Shown in pieces: positions 34,105 through 43,388 of a DNA stretch of 44,838 bases. The DNA comes from an uncultured Christensenellaceae bacterium (lineage in GTDB: Bacteria > Bacillota > Clostridia > Christensenellales > UBA3700). The stretch is from the NCBI GenBank assembly GCA_944380275.1, contig CALWHB010000010.1:1-44838 (forward strand). The letters run 5' to 3'. The position numbers were made by a program, and so were the translations under genes. How positions within the stretch are numbered: the stretch's first letter is position 1; each line of letters opens with the position of its first letter. Under the pieces are notes generated by a model that was given only the letters and a program-made list of their open reading frames with translations, ran no database searches and had not been told where the DNA came from.

Positions 34105-34785
34105 ATGGGTCAGAAAGTCAGTCCTAACGGGATGAGAGTAGGCGTAATCAAAGACTGGGAAGCTCAATGGTTCGCAGACAAGAAGAACTTCGGCGATTAT
34201 CTCATCGAAGACAACAAGATAAGAAACTTCATCAAGAAGAAGTATTACACATGTTCAATCTCCAAGGTTACGATTTCGAGAGTATGCTCTTCTAAGACAG
34301 AAATCATCACCGTCAACATCTATACCGGCAAGCCCGGCGTGCTTATCGGCAAGCAGGGTACGGGCGTAGAGCAGATAGTGAAAGAGCTCAACTCCGTCGT
34401 AAAAGGCAATGAAATCAACGTAAACGTATACGAGGTAAAAAGACCTGACACAGACGCTCAGCTCGTTGCTGAAAGCATCGCGGCACAGCTTGAAAAGCGT
34501 ATGTCTTACAAGCGCGTTATGAAACAGGCTATCACTCGCGCAATCAAGGCGGGTGCAAAGGGTGTCAAGGCTATGGCGTCCGGCAGACTCGACGGCGTTG
34601 AAATCGCAAAGAGCGAACAGTATCATGAGGGTTCAATTCCTCTTCAGACTCTGAGAGCAGACATCGATTACGGCTTTGCGGAGGCTCACACCACCTTCGG
34701 TATCATCGGTATCAAGGTATGGATTTACAAAGGCGAGGTCATTGGTAAGACCGGCGCGGGAAATAACGAAGGAGGTAACGCGTAA
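34105..34785 (+). CDS. rpsC: 30S ribosomal protein S3
   Basis: S3 forms part of the mRNA entry channel and has helicase activity. The 226-residue protein shows the KH domain with [18 protein letters not shown] short glycine/asparagine-rich tail ends it. Its TAA overlaps the L16 start by one base. Confidence 0.97.
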   Translation: MGQKVSPNGMRVGVIKDWEAQWFADKKNFGDYLIEDNKIRNFIKKKYYTCSISKVTISRVCSSKTEIITVNIYTGKPGVLIGKQGTGVEQIVKELNSVVKGNEINVNVYEVKRPDTDAQLVAESIAAQLEKRMSYKRVMKQAITRAIKAGAKGVKAMASGRLDGVEIAKSEQYHEGSIPLQTLRADIDYGFAEAHTTFGIIGIKVWIYKGEVIGKTGAGNNEGGNA

Positions 34786-35231
34786 TGTTAATGCCTAAAA
34801 GAGTGAAAAGACGTCGCGTACACCGCGGCAGACTCAGCGGTAAGGCTAACAAGGGTAACAAAATCGCTTACGGCGAATACGGACTCGTAGCCCTTGAGCC
34901 CAGCTGGATTACCTCCAACCAGATAGAGGCGGCGCGTATCGCGATGACGAGATACATCAAGAGAGGCGGTCAGGTGTGGATAGACATATTCCCCCACAAA
35001 CCTGTAACCAAAAAGCCCGCTGAAACCAGGATGGGTAGCGGTAAAGGTAGCGTAGAATACTGGGTAGCGGTCGTCAAACCGGGCAGAGTAATGTTCGAAA
35101 TGGCGGGCGTAACAGAAGAAATCGCGAGAGAGGCTCTGCGCCTTGCATCGCACAAACTCCCGATAAAGTGCAAATTCGTCAAGAAAGGCGAAGAAAGCGG
35201 AGAAGAGGTGAACGAAGATGAAAGCAAGTAA
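34785..35231 (+). CDS. rplP: 50S ribosomal protein L16
   Basis: L16 organises the A-site of the 50S. The 148-residue product begins [16 protein letters not shown], the family's standard start. It ends in a glutamate-rich tail ([13 protein letters not shown]) created by the overlap with L29, longer than usual. GGAGGTAACG lies upstream inside rpsC. Confidence 0.96.
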   Translation: MLMPKRVKRRRVHRGRLSGKANKGNKIAYGEYGLVALEPSWITSNQIEAARIAMTRYIKRGGQVWIDIFPHKPVTKKPAETRMGSGKGSVEYWVAVVKPGRVMFEMAGVTEEIAREALRLASHKLPIKCKFVKKGEESGEEVNEDESK

Positions 35232-35454
35232 TTTTATGGAAATGACCAACGAAGAGCTCCAGGTTAAGCTCGTCAGCCTCAAGCAGGATTTGCTCAACCT
35301 TCGTTTTAAACACAAATCCGGCAACCTTGAGAACAACAGTCAAATCAGGACGTGCAGAAAGGACATTGCTAAGTGCATGACGATAATCCGTCAGAGAGAA
35401 CTGGGCATATCCGCTGAGCCGACCAAGACCAAGTCCAAGAAGGCGGCTAAGTGA
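35218..35454 (+). CDS. rpmC: 50S ribosomal protein L29
   Basis: L29 is a small helical protein near the tunnel exit. The 78-residue product has [13 protein letters not shown] and the [15 protein letters not shown] motif. Its start overlaps the L16 coding end by 14 nt, so the two are translationally coupled; AGAGGTGA lies upstream. A lysine-rich tail (KTKSKKAAK) ends it. Confidence 0.95.
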   Translation: MKASNFMEMTNEELQVKLVSLKQDLLNLRFKHKSGNLENNSQIRTCRKDIAKCMTIIRQRELGISAEPTKTKSKKAAK

Positions 35455-35468
35455 GGAGGACAAACGAC

Positions 35469-35723
35469 ATGGAAAGAAATTTGAGAAAAAGCAGAGTCGG
35501 CATAGTAGTAAGCGACAAGATGGACAAGACGGTCGTCGTGACTATCAGAGAGCGTGTTAAGCATCCTCTTTACGGCAAAATCGTCAACAGAACGAAAAAG
35601 CTCAAGGCTCACGACGAAGACAACACCTGCGGTATCGGCGACAAGGTTCTCGTAGCTGAAACCAGACCTATCAGCAAAGATAAGTGCTGGAGAGTCGTCG
35701 AAATCATCGAAAAGGCGAAGTAA
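35469..35723 (+). CDS. rpsQ: 30S ribosomal protein S17
   Basis: S17 helps early 30S assembly. I start at the ATG 35469 (84 residues: [20 protein letters not shown]), preceded by GAGGAGG; an in-frame GTG at 35451 lies inside the L29 end and is not needed. The OB fold and [17 protein letters not shown] are intact. Confidence 0.95.
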   Translation: MERNLRKSRVGIVVSDKMDKTVVVTIRERVKHPLYGKIVNRTKKLKAHDEDNTCGIGDKVLVAETRPISKDKCWRVVEIIEKAK

Positions 35724-35737
35724 TAGGAGGCACCACA

Positions 35738-36106
35738 ATGATACAACCGGAAAGCAGATTAAACGTAGCGGACAACTCCGGAGCTAAGGAAATCAAGTGC
35801 ATCAGAGTACTGGGCGGTTCTTTCCGCAGAAGCGGAAACATCGGCGACGTTATCGTCGCGGCAGTACAGAGCGCGATTCCCGGAGGCACCGTTAAGAAAG
35901 GCGAAGTGGTAAAGGCGGTTATCGTCAGAACGAGCAAGGGCGTCAGAAGAAAGGACGGTTCTTACATCAGATTCGACGACAACGCAGCGGTTATAATCGA
36001 CAATCAAAAGCAACCCAGAGGTACGCGTATCTTCGGACCTATCGCGAGAGAGCTGCGTGATAAGAACTACATGAAGATTATCTCCCTCGCACCTGAGGTT
36101 ATTTGA
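35738..36106 (+). CDS. rplN: 50S ribosomal protein L14
   Basis: L14 makes an intersubunit bridge. From the ATG at 35738 the product is 122 residues ([18 protein letters not shown]), the exact family length. TAGGAGG lies upstream; a longer frame back into rpsQ is not used. Confidence 0.97.
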   Translation: MIQPESRLNVADNSGAKEIKCIRVLGGSFRRSGNIGDVIVAAVQSAIPGGTVKKGEVVKAVIVRTSKGVRRKDGSYIRFDDNAAVIIDNQKQPRGTRIFGPIARELRDKNYMKIISLAPEVI

Positions 36107-36119
36107 GGAGGACAGCGAA

Positions 36120-36539
36120 ATGAGTATGAACGTAAAAAAAGGCGACGCGGTAAAGATTATCGCGGGTTGCGACAAGGGCAAGACCGGTCAGATTGACAAG
36201 GTCGACACCAAGTCCGGCAGAGTCGTCGTCAAAGGCGAAGGACTCAAGACCGAGAAACATTTCGTCAAGCCGCGCAACGCACAGGAAAAGGGCGGTATCG
36301 TCGAGAGAGAAAGAGCTATCGACGCATCCAACGTGATGGTTATCTGCCCCGTTTGCGGCAAGACGACCAGAGTTGCTCACAAGGTCGAAACCGGAGAAGA
36401 CGGAAAGGTTGTCAAAGAGCGCGTTTGCAAGAAGTGCGGCGCGAGCCTTGACAACGTAAGCAAAGCAAAGGCAAAATCAACGGCTAAGAAAGGCGCGAAG
36501 ACTGCAAAGAAAGCGGCCAAGAAAGCCGAGAATAACTGA
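36120..36539 (+). CDS. rplX: 50S ribosomal protein L24, zinc-finger type with Lys/Ala tail
   Basis: L24 starts 50S assembly. The 139-residue protein has a KOW motif at the N-terminus, a zinc site (C76, C79, C103, C106; CPVCGK...CKKCG) and an added tail from about residue 113 made of K, A and S ([13 protein letters not shown]). The usual L24 is near 105 residues. The tail resembles histone-H1-like nucleic acid-binding extensions. GAGGAGG precedes the ATG. Confidence 0.95.
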   Translation: MSMNVKKGDAVKIIAGCDKGKTGQIDKVDTKSGRVVVKGEGLKTEKHFVKPRNAQEKGGIVERERAIDASNVMVICPVCGKTTRVAHKVETGEDGKVVKERVCKKCGASLDNVSKAKAKSTAKKGAKTAKKAAKKAENN

Positions 36540-36553
36540 CGGAGGACAAGGCT

Positions 36554-37111
36554 GTGGCAGAAGAAAAAAGAGTTTACAGAATTGCAGAGCTTTACAAGAA
36601 AGAGGTAGTACCCGCTCTTGAAAAGAAATTTGCATACAAAAACATCAACGAAGTTCCCCGTCTTGACAAAATCGTCCTCAACATGGGACTCGGCGACGTC
36701 AAGGACAACAGCAAGAGCCTCCAGCTGGCAGTAGAAGAGCTCAAGGCTATCGCAGGTCAGGCACCCGTTCTGACTAAGGCGAAGAAGAGCGTCGCAAACT
36801 TCAAGGTCAGAGAGGGCATGGTTATCGGTGCCAAAGTTACGCTGAGAGGCGCGAAGATGTACGACTTTATGGATAAGCTCATCTCCGTCGCGCTCCCCAG
36901 AGTAAGGGACTTCAAGGGCGTTCCCGCAGATTCGTTCGACGGACGCGGCAACTACGCTATGGGCGTTAAGGAACAGCTGATTTTCCCCGAAATTCAGTAC
37001 GACAAAATCGAAAAAATCAGAGGATTCGACGTTTGTTTCGTAACGACCGCAAAGACGGATGCAGAGGCTAAAGAGCTTTTGACTCTTCTCGGCATACCCT
37101 TTGTAAAGTAA
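36554..37111 (+). CDS. rplE: 50S ribosomal protein L5 (GTG start)
   Basis: L5 binds 5S rRNA. The start is GTG at 36554 with GGAGG 8 nt upstream; no ATG is placed well. The 185 residues have the [28 protein letters not shown] core and end FVK. L24 is 14 nt upstream and S14 follows 13 nt downstream. Confidence 0.96.
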   Translation: MAEEKRVYRIAELYKKEVVPALEKKFAYKNINEVPRLDKIVLNMGLGDVKDNSKSLQLAVEELKAIAGQAPVLTKAKKSVANFKVREGMVIGAKVTLRGAKMYDFMDKLISVALPRVRDFKGVPADSFDGRGNYAMGVKEQLIFPEIQYDKIEKIRGFDVCFVTTAKTDAEAKELLTLLGIPFVK

Positions 37112-37124
37112 GGAGGACACGATA

Positions 37125-37310
37125 ATGGCAAAGAAAGCTATGATAAACAAGCAGCAGAAAGCTCCCAAATTCTCGACCAGAGCATACACGAGATGCAAGA
37201 TTTGCGGCAGACCGCACGCAGTGTTGAGAAAGTACGGAATTTGCAGAATTTGCTTTAGGGAACTCGCATACAAGGGCGAAATTCCCGGAGTTAAGAAATC
37301 CAGCTGGTAA
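37125..37310 (+). CDS. rpsN: 30S ribosomal protein S14, zinc type (type Z)
   Basis: The 61-residue form of S14 carries a zinc finger: C24, C27, C40, C43 (CKICGR...CRICFRELA). Bacillota keep this zinc form in the spc operon. AGGAGG lies upstream. Confidence 0.97.
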   Translation: MAKKAMINKQQKAPKFSTRAYTRCKICGRPHAVLRKYGICRICFRELAYKGEIPGVKKSSW

Positions 37311-37327
37311 TCGGAGGAATACAGACT

Positions 37328-37726
37328 ATGATGATAACTGATCCTATCGCAGACATGCTCACTCGTATCCGCAACGGACTCGTTGCAAGACACGACAGCG
37401 TCGAAGTTCCCTATTCCAAAATCAAGAAGTCTATCGCTGACATCCTGGTCAAGGAAGGATACCTCGAGAGCGTTGAGCTTGTAGAAAGCGGTGTTCAAAG
37501 TGTTATGAAAGTAAATCTTAAATACGGCGCGAAGAAAGAACGCGCAATCACCGGTATCAAGAGAATATCCAAGCCCGGTCTGCGCGTATATGCGTCTTCT
37601 GACAAACTTCCCAAAGTTCTGGGCGGTTTGGGTATAGCAATCGTTTCCACTTCCAAGGGCGTTATGACCGATAAGGAAGCGAGAGCTCAACACGTCGGCG
37701 GCGAAGTGCTGGCGTACATCTGGTAA
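37328..37726 (+). CDS. rpsH: 30S ribosomal protein S8
   Basis: S8 binds central domain 16S rRNA and, in E. coli, represses the spc operon. The 132-residue product begins [17 protein letters not shown] and ends with GGEVLAYIW. Two ATG codons are adjacent; GGAGG is upstream. The fold is intact. Confidence 0.97.
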   Translation: MMITDPIADMLTRIRNGLVARHDSVEVPYSKIKKSIADILVKEGYLESVELVESGVQSVMKVNLKYGAKKERAITGIKRISKPGLRVYASSDKLPKVLGGLGIAIVSTSKGVMTDKEARAQHVGGEVLAYIW

Positions 37727-37739
37727 GGAGGAATAAGAT

Positions 37740-38282
37740 ATGTCAAGAATAGGTAGACTTCCCGTCGTTATTCCTCAGGGCGTTGAGGTAAACGTTTCTC
37801 CCGAGAACGTCGTTACCGTAAAAGGTCCCAAGGGTACGCTGACGAGAGAAATTGACAAGTGCATAACCGTAAAGGTAGACAACGGTCACGTTCTCTGCAC
37901 CAGAAACAGCGACGAAAAAGAAATCAAATCCAAGCACGGTCTTTACCGTAAGCTCATCGCGAACATGGTCGAGGGCGTTACCAAAGGATTCCAGAAGGGT
38001 CTTGTGGTCAACGGCGTCGGTTACAGAGTCGTGAAACAGGGCAACAAGGTCGTACTGAACATAGGATACTCTCATAGTATCGAAGTCGCAGAAACCGAAG
38101 GCATTAAACTTGAAGTTCCTTCCGAAAAAGATATTATCGTCAAGGGTATCGACAACGAAAAGGTCGGTCAGACGGCTGCAAACATCAGGTCGCTGCGTAA
38201 ACCTGACCCCTATCATGCGTACGGTATCCGTTACAGCGACGAGGTAATCGCACGTAAGGAAGGCAAGAAAGGTACGAAGTAA
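37740..38282 (+). CDS. rplF: 50S ribosomal protein L6
   Basis: L6 lies near the GTPase-associated centre. The 180-residue protein has MSRIGRLPVVIPQGVEV and the C-terminal RKPDPYHAYGIRYSDEVIARKEGKKG. GGAGGAATAAG precedes the ATG. Confidence 0.97.
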   Translation: MSRIGRLPVVIPQGVEVNVSPENVVTVKGPKGTLTREIDKCITVKVDNGHVLCTRNSDEKEIKSKHGLYRKLIANMVEGVTKGFQKGLVVNGVGYRVVKQGNKVVLNIGYSHSIEVAETEGIKLEVPSEKDIIVKGIDNEKVGQTAANIRSLRKPDPYHAYGIRYSDEVIARKEGKKGTK

Positions 38283-38295
38283 TAAGGAGTAGGAT

Positions 38296-38664
38296 ATGAT
38301 AAAGAATATTGATAAAAACGCTATCAGACAGAAAAGACACAAGAGAATCCGCGCCAAAATCAGCGGCACTGCGGAAAGACCGCGTTTCAACGTGTACAGA
38401 AGCACGAACAATATCTCCGTACAGATTATCGACGACGTAAAGGGCAACACCCTCGTTTCCTGCTCCACCCTGGACAAGGACGTAGTCAAAGCAGTAGCAG
38501 AGATGACCAAGTGCGAGGCGGCTAAGTACGTCGGCGGCAAGGTAGCTGAAAAGGCTATGGCAGCAGGCATTACTGAGGTCGTATTCGACAGAGGCGGTTA
38601 CCTCTATACGGGACGCGTCAAGATGGTTGCGGACGGCGCAAGAGAAGCCGGACTCAAATTCTAA
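38296..38664 (+). CDS. rplR: 50S ribosomal protein L18
   Basis: L18 joins 5S rRNA to the 50S. The 122-residue protein contains [22 protein letters not shown] and the end [27 protein letters not shown] precedes the start. Confidence 0.97.
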   Translation: MIKNIDKNAIRQKRHKRIRAKISGTAERPRFNVYRSTNNISVQIIDDVKGNTLVSCSTLDKDVVKAVAEMTKCEAAKYVGGKVAEKAMAAGITEVVFDRGGYLYTGRVKMVADGAREAGLKF

Positions 38665-38678
38665 TCGGAGGAACGAAC

Positions 38679-39194
38679 ATGGCTAAGAAAGAGAATAAAT
38701 TCCAGAATAGCGAAAGAGATGAAATGCTCAACAAGCTTATCGCGGTCAGACGCGTTACCAAGGTTGTAAAGGGCGGCAGAACGATGCGTCTTGCGGCTCT
38801 CATGGTAGTCGGCGACGGCAAGGGTATGCTGGGTATCGGTACCGGTAAGGCTGCTGAAATCCCGGAGGCAATCCGTAAAGCTACCGCTGACGCAAAGCGC
38901 AACATGGTACAGGTTTCACTCGTCGGCACCACGATTCCTCACGAGGCAATCGGTGAGTTCGGCAGTGCGAAAGTCGTAATCATGCCGGCAAGCGAAGGTA
39001 CCGGTGTTATCGCGGGCGGTCCCGTCCGTGCTATCCTTGAGGTATCCGGCATAAAGGACATCCGCACGAAATCTCTGGGCAGCAACAACCCCATCAACTG
39101 CGTAAAGGCAACGATGGACGCGCTCAGAAAACTCAGAACGGTTGAACAGGTTGCAGTTCTGCGCGGCAAGACCGTTGAAGAAATTTTGGGCTGA
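38679..39194 (+). CDS. rpsE: 30S ribosomal protein S5
   Basis: S5 supports translational accuracy. The 171-residue protein has the dsRNA-binding half with [22 protein letters not shown] and the C-terminal [22 protein letters not shown] lies upstream; L30 starts after a 13-nt gap. Confidence 0.97.
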   Translation: MAKKENKFQNSERDEMLNKLIAVRRVTKVVKGGRTMRLAALMVVGDGKGMLGIGTGKAAEIPEAIRKATADAKRNMVQVSLVGTTIPHEAIGEFGSAKVVIMPASEGTGVIAGGPVRAILEVSGIKDIRTKSLGSNNPINCVKATMDALRKLRTVEQVAVLRGKTVEEILG

Positions 39195-39207
39195 GGAGGG
39201 TAAAAAG

Positions 39208-39387
39208 ATGGCAAATATCAAAGTAACTCTCGTAAAGAGCACTATAAGCTGCACTAAAAAGCAAAAGGCTACCGTAGAGGCACTCGGACTCAAGAAAGTC
39301 GGAACCTCCAACGTAGTTCCCGACAACGACTGCACGAAAGGCATGATTAAAGTAGTCAGCCACCTCGTAAAAGTCGAAGAGGCATAA
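39208..39387 (+). CDS. rpmD: 50S ribosomal protein L30
   Basis: L30 is a small surface protein of the 50S. From the ATG at 39208 it has 59 residues starting [13 protein letters not shown], the family's size. GGAGGG precedes it. A longer frame within rpsE (from 39142) is a different protein and not real. Confidence 0.95.
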   Translation: MANIKVTLVKSTISCTKKQKATVEALGLKKVGTSNVVPDNDCTKGMIKVVSHLVKVEEA

Positions 39388-39398
39388 GGAGAGAGGCT

Positions 39399-39842
39399 AT
39401 GAAATTACATGACATGGCACCCGCACAGGGAGCAAAGAAAGAGTCCAGAAGACTTGGCAGAGGTATCGGTTCCGGTTTGGGCAAGACCTCCGGTAAAGGT
39501 CATAAAGGACAGTGGGCGAGAAGCGGCGGCGGCGTAAGACCCGGTTTTGAAGGCGGTCAGATGCCCCTCGTCAGAAGAATCCCCAAAAGAGGTTTCAACA
39601 ACTACTTCAAGAAACAGTATTCAATCGTAAACGTATGCGATTTGGAGAAGTTTAACGACGGCGACGTTATCGACGCAACCGTACTTCTTTCAAACGGCGT
39701 ACTCAGCAAGGTTGAGGCGTACGGAGTAAAAGTACTGGGCAAAGGCGAGCTGACCAAAAAGCTCACCGTCCGCGCAAACAAATTCACAAAGTCGGCTGCG
39801 GAAATAATTGAAAAAGCAGGTGGCAAAGTAGAGGTGCTATAA
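39399..39842 (+). CDS. rplO: 50S ribosomal protein L15
   Basis: L15 contributes to 50S assembly. The 147-residue product has the family's glycine/arginine-rich N-terminus ([21 protein letters not shown]) and [17 protein letters not shown]. Its TAA overlaps the secY ATG by one base. Confidence 0.96.
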   Translation: MKLHDMAPAQGAKKESRRLGRGIGSGLGKTSGKGHKGQWARSGGGVRPGFEGGQMPLVRRIPKRGFNNYFKKQYSIVNVCDLEKFNDGDVIDATVLLSNGVLSKVEAYGVKVLGKGELTKKLTVRANKFTKSAAEIIEKAGGKVEVL

Positions 39843-41146
39843 TGTGGCAAACGCTGGTTAACGCTTTCAAAGACAGAAGTTTAAGGATAAAGATATTCAT
39901 TACGCTGGGACTTCTCCTGGTGTACAGAATAGGTTGCTATATCCCCGTTCCCGGACTGGATTTCAATTCAGTCCAGACAGCCGTGACAGGCAACAACAAC
40001 ACGTTGTTGCAAATCATGAACGTCGTATCGGGCGGTTCGCTCGGAAGCGGTACGTTGTTTGCACTAGGCATCTTGCCGTTCATCAACAGTTTCATTATCA
40101 TGCAGCTGTTGACTCTGATAATCCCCCCGCTCGAAAAACTGAGTAAAGAGGGCGGAAACGAAGGTCGCGCAAAGATAACCCAGATTACGAGATACGTTGC
40201 TATCGTGCTTGCAATCGTGCAGGGAATAGGTATTGTCGTTACCTTCCACAACTCGGGCGCGATTGAGCCCACTTTCGGCAGTGAGGCGGTAAGCGGCGCG
40301 ATAATCATATTGCTGCTGACTGCAGGTTCCACTTTCGTAATGTGGCTCAGCGAAAGAATAACCGAATACGGTATCGGCAACGGTTCTTCTATGATAATCT
40401 TTATCGGTATCGTTTCCTCTCTCGCGACGTCGCTTATCAGTGCGTTCAGCACTCTCGGCGACCAGCCCGACAATATCTGGTATATCCTCGGATATCTGCT
40501 CCTCGTACTCGTAATGTTCCTGCTCATCGTATTTATCGACGGCAGCGAACGCAGAATCAAAGTAAATTACGCTAAACAGGTAAAGGGCAACAAGATGTAC
40601 GGCGGTCAGTCCACCTACATCCCGATGAAAGTCAACGGTAGCGGCGTTATGCCTATCATCTTCGCGTCGGCGTTCCTGATGTTCCCGCAGATGATACTTT
40701 CGTTCTTCCCGTCGGACAACGCAGTCGTTTTGTTCTACGCGAAGTACCTGGGCCCCAACAGCCCCGTACCGGTAGTTTACTACCTGTTCACGTTCATCTT
40801 CATCATATTCTTCGCTTACTTCTATGCGCAGATTCAGTTCAACCCTGTTGACGTAGCGAGAAATCTGCAGAAGTACGGCGGCACGATACAGGGCGTCAGA
40901 CCCGGTAAGCCGACAAGCGAATATCTTGCGAAAATCAACAGCCGTATAACGCTGTTCGGCGCGCTCTTCCTGGCGTTCGTCGCGATTGTTCCGACTTTCG
41001 GATTCAACGCTCTCGGACAGCCGATAGGCATGACCAACGCGTTCAGCGCAACAGGTATGCTGATTATAGTAAGCGTCGCGCTCGAACTCGACAAGCAGCT
41101 CGAATCGCAGATTATGATGAAACACTACAAAGGATTTTTGATGTAA
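39842..41146 (+). CDS. secY: Preprotein translocase subunit SecY
   Basis: SecY forms the protein-conducting channel in the membrane. The 434-residue product has ten predicted transmembrane helices. The plug region and the GSGTLFALGILPFINSFIIMQLL second helix are visible, as is the cytoplasmic loop KYGGTIQGVRPGKPTSEYL. AGAGGTG precedes the ATG inside rplO. It is co-expressed with the r-proteins. Confidence 0.97.
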   Translation: MWQTLVNAFKDRSLRIKIFITLGLLLVYRIGCYIPVPGLDFNSVQTAVTGNNNTLLQIMNVVSGGSLGSGTLFALGILPFINSFIIMQLLTLIIPPLEKLSKEGGNEGRAKITQITRYVAIVLAIVQGIGIVVTFHNSGAIEPTFGSEAVSGAIIILLLTAGSTFVMWLSERITEYGIGNGSSMIIFIGIVSSLATSLISAFSTLGDQPDNIWYILGYLLLVLVMFLLIVFIDGSERRIKVNYAKQVKGNKMYGGQSTYIPMKVNGSGVMPIIFASAFLMFPQMILSFFPSDNAVVLFYAKYLGPNSPVPVVYYLFTFIFIIFFAYFYAQIQFNPVDVARNLQKYGGTIQGVRPGKPTSEYLAKINSRITLFGALFLAFVAIVPTFGFNALGQPIGMTNAFSATGMLIIVSVALELDKQLESQIMMKHYKGFLM

Positions 41147-41147
41147 T

Positions 41148-41774
41148 ATGAAAAACCTCGTATTTCTGGGCGCGCCGGGCGCAGGCAAAGGCACGCAGGC
41201 AAAGAGAATATCTGAAAAGTACGGTATCCCTCACATCTCCACGGGAGATATACTCAGAGCGAATATAAAAGAGGGAACCGAACTGGGTAAGCTCGCTAAG
41301 AGCTATATCGACAAAGGATTGCTCGTTCCGGACGAGGTAATCATCAAAGTTATGGAGTCAAGACTCGCCGGGGAGGATTGCAAGAAAGGCTATCTCCTCG
41401 ACGGTTTCCCCAGAACCATAGAGCAGGCGAAAGCCCTCGACAAAATCACGACTGTTTCGCTCGCAGTCAACATAGTGGTGGATAGCGACGCCGTAGTTGC
41501 CCGCATAGCAGGCAGACGCATGTGCGTGTGCGGCGAAAGCTATCACGTTTCCACTCATCCTTCCGACGTCTGCGACAAATGCGGCGCAAAGCTGTATCAA
41601 AGGGACGACGACAAGGAAGAAACCGTAAAATCCAGGCTTGAAGTTTACGAAAAGCAGACCGCGCCTCTCATAGAGTACTACACGGCAAAAGGTATACTCA
41701 AGGACGTTGACGGTATGAAAGACGTAAGCGAGGTAACAGAAGAAATCATAAAGGTAATCGATGGTAACTGTTAA
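41148..41774 (+). CDS. adk: Adenylate kinase with four-cysteine LID
   Basis: Adk balances AMP, ADP and ATP. The 208-residue protein has the P-loop GAPGAGKGT (8-16), the DGFPRT motif and a LID with C126, C128, C142 and C145. The first zinc pair is CxC rather than the usual CxxC and the LID loop is a few residues short, giving a total slightly under the usual 213-217. Its end overlaps map by 14 nt. AAGGAT lies upstream of the ATG. Confidence 0.95.
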   Translation: MKNLVFLGAPGAGKGTQAKRISEKYGIPHISTGDILRANIKEGTELGKLAKSYIDKGLLVPDEVIIKVMESRLAGEDCKKGYLLDGFPRTIEQAKALDKITTVSLAVNIVVDSDAVVARIAGRRMCVCGESYHVSTHPSDVCDKCGAKLYQRDDDKEETVKSRLEVYEKQTAPLIEYYTAKGILKDVDGMKDVSEVTEEIIKVIDGNC

Positions 41775-42507
41775 AAGCGCGCAAGAAATAGAGCTGATGC
41801 GCAAGGCAAATCAGATTGTCAGGGATACTCTCAATCTTCTCGAAGAAAAGATTAAACCCGGCATGACGACAAAACAGCTTGACAAGATAGCGCACGATTA
41901 CATCGTCGGTTGCAATGCGGTTCCCTCTTTTCTGGGTTACAGCGGTTACCCTGCGTCGATATGCGTATCTATTGATGAAGAAGTCGTACACGGCATACCT
42001 TCGCCAAAAAGATATATCGAAGAAGGGCAGATAGTCAGCGTCGACATCGGTTCGATTTACAAAGGTTACAACGGCGACGCCGCGAGGACCTTCGCAATCG
42101 GCAAGGTGTCAGAAGAAAAACAAAGACTGATAGACGTTACCAGACAAAGCTTTTTTGAAGGAGTCAAAATACTTAAAGAAGGCGTAAGACTGGGAGATTT
42201 GGGACACGCGATACAGACGTATGCCGAAAGCAACGGCTTTTCAGTAGTAAGAGCACTCGTAGGGCACGGTATAGGTACCGATATGCACGAAGACCCCGAG
42301 GTTCCAAATTACGGGAAAGCGGGGCACGGACTGAGGCTTAAAGCGAATATGACAATCGCGGTTGAGCCGATGATAAACGCAGGCACGTTCGACGTTGTGA
42401 TGCTGAACGACGGGTGGACTGTCGTTACGGCAGACGGCAAGCCGTCGGCACATTACGAAAACACGCTTGCAATAACCCCGGACGGAGTGGACATCCTGTC
42501 GCTGTGA
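41761..42507 (+). CDS. map: Methionine aminopeptidase, type I
   Basis: Map removes the initiator methionine from new proteins. The 248-residue enzyme has the metal ligands in SVDIGSIYKGYNGDAART, HGIGTDMHEDP and AVEPMI, and the late ENTLAITPDG glutamate. It overlaps the adk end by 14 nt, so translation may be coupled; AAGGTAATCG lies upstream. Confidence 0.96.
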   Translation: MVTVKSAQEIELMRKANQIVRDTLNLLEEKIKPGMTTKQLDKIAHDYIVGCNAVPSFLGYSGYPASICVSIDEEVVHGIPSPKRYIEEGQIVSVDIGSIYKGYNGDAARTFAIGKVSEEKQRLIDVTRQSFFEGVKILKEGVRLGDLGHAIQTYAESNGFSVVRALVGHGIGTDMHEDPEVPNYGKAGHGLRLKANMTIAVEPMINAGTFDVVMLNDGWTVVTADGKPSAHYENTLAITPDGVDILSL

Positions 42508-42508
42508 T

Positions 42509-42784
42509 ATGAAAGACAAAAACTTAAAGACGGGTGACGTCGCTATATCGAGAGCTGGTCACGACGAGGGAAGAGCTTATCTGGTAGTCAAAATAGTGGG
42601 CGAGGATTTTTGCCTCGTATCCGACGGAAGACTGAGAAAGCTGGACAATCCCAAACTCAAGAGATTCAAACATCTCGACAGAGCCGGCGAAAGGCAGGAC
42701 CTTTCAAAGTCGCTCGAAGAAGGAAAACTTACAGACAAATCGCTTTGCGAAGAGTTGAAAAAATATCTGAAACAGGAGAGGTAA
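42509..42784 (+). CDS. KOW-domain RNA-binding protein (L14e-like)
   Basis: The 91-residue protein has an N-terminal KOW/L14e-type beta-barrel: [45 protein letters not shown]. The C-terminal half is a charged helical tail. This small family sits between map and infA in many Clostridia; a ribosome-associated role is likely but not shown. It starts 1 nt after map and ends 2 nt before infA. Confidence 0.85.
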   Translation: MKDKNLKTGDVAISRAGHDEGRAYLVVKIVGEDFCLVSDGRLRKLDNPKLKRFKHLDRAGERQDLSKSLEEGKLTDKSLCEELKKYLKQER

Positions 42785-42786
42785 CA

Positions 42787-43008
42787 ATGTCGAAGGAAGA
42801 TTGCATCGAAGCCGAAGGCGTAGTAATCGAAGTACTGCCCAATACGAATTTTAAAGTCAGGTTGACGAACAATCACGAGATTGTCGCATACCTGTCGGGC
42901 AAGCTCAGAAAGAACTATATCAAGATTCTCGAGGGCGACACCGTGAAAGTAGAATTAAGTCCCTACGATTTGACCAAAGGCCGTATCGTATGGCGCAACA
43001 AGAACTAA
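42787..43008 (+). CDS. infA: Translation initiation factor IF-1
   Basis: IF-1 occupies the A site during initiation. From the ATG at 42787 the protein has 73 residues with the single S1/OB domain ([49 protein letters not shown]). A longer frame from 42610 runs through the preceding gene and is not used. GGAGAGG lies just upstream. Confidence 0.97.
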   Translation: MSKEDCIEAEGVVIEVLPNTNFKVRLTNNHEIVAYLSGKLRKNYIKILEGDTVKVELSPYDLTKGRIVWRNKN

Positions 43009-43033
43009 GTAAGAGAAATCGGAGGATAAAAAA

Positions 43034-43150
43034 ATGAAAGTCAGACCTTCTGTTAAACCCATGTGCGACAAATGCAGAGTAATCAAGAGAGATGGAAAAA
43101 TTATGGTTATCTGCTCAAAATACAAAAAGCACAAGCAAAGACAGGGCTAA
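43034..43150 (+). CDS. rpmJ: 50S ribosomal protein L36, zinc type
   Basis: L36 is the smallest 50S protein. The 38-residue product has the zinc ligands C11, C14, C27 and H33 ([14 protein letters not shown]..., [14 protein letters not shown]). The usual length is 37. GGAGG precedes the ATG. It is probably the last gene read from the S10 promoter before the rpsM promoter region. Confidence 0.96.
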   Translation: MKVRPSVKPMCDKCRVIKRDGKIMVICSKYKKHKQRQG

Positions 43151-43179
43151 TTACTCTGAATAAAGAGAGAACGGAGGCT

Positions 43180-43206
43180 GCGTAGGAAGAAAAAATCTTT
43201 CTGCGC
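43180..43206 (+). terminator. Possible hairpin terminator after rpmJ
   Basis: GCGTAGGAAGA (43180-43190) and TCTTTCTGCGC (43196-43206) can form 11 bp with two G-T pairs and an A5 loop. The following CGTCTTTGTCTT is only moderately T-rich, so termination may be partial. Confidence 0.35.
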
Positions 43207-43237
43207 GCGTCTTTGTCTTAAAAAATAGTAAATTTTA

Positions 43238-43279
43238 TTTGCTATTTAGATATTTGGTATGATATAATACCATAGCAAA
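43238..43279. promoter_or_regulatory. Nested dyads over the rpsM promoter
   Basis: TTTGCTAT (43238-43245) is repeated inverted as ATAGCAAA (43272-43279), and TGGTAT (43255-43260) as ATACCA (43267-43272) around the -10 box. In RNA read from upstream they would form a bulged hairpin; in DNA they could be an operator. No such symmetry was found at the other promoters here. Confidence 0.45.
43239..43268 (+). promoter_or_regulatory. Promoter of rpsM-rpsK-rpsD
   Basis: TTGCTA (43239-43244) and TATAAT (43263-43268) have an 18-bp spacer, and TGA-TATAAT gives an extended -10 (TG at 43260-43261). It would restart transcription for the alpha operon near 43275. Confidence 0.7.
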
Positions 43280-43388
43280 AATATGATTATTCGTGAGGGG
43301 AGCGGCTGGACAAGTTTCGTCACACTTTCAATTAGACTTGTCTTCCTCAAATCGTCTAATATATTATAAACACTTTGGAGGTAGTTTA
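43275..43388 (+). promoter_or_regulatory. Leader of rpsM with a GACAAGT/ACTTGTC hairpin
   Basis: GACAAGT (43309-43315) and ACTTGTC (43336-43342) form a 7-bp stem around 20 nt, which may be extended by outer GAGG/CCTC. The loop has no known motif. In other bacteria S4 binds the alpha operon leader; whether it does so here is unknown. GGAGG at 43378-43382 serves rpsM. Confidence 0.4.

Noticed and set aside
34627..34645. A tRNA T-arm-like string (GAGGGTTCAATTCCTC)
   Set aside because: It lies inside rpsC and encodes the conserved HEGSIPLQ segment of S3; no acceptor, D or anticodon stems surround it.
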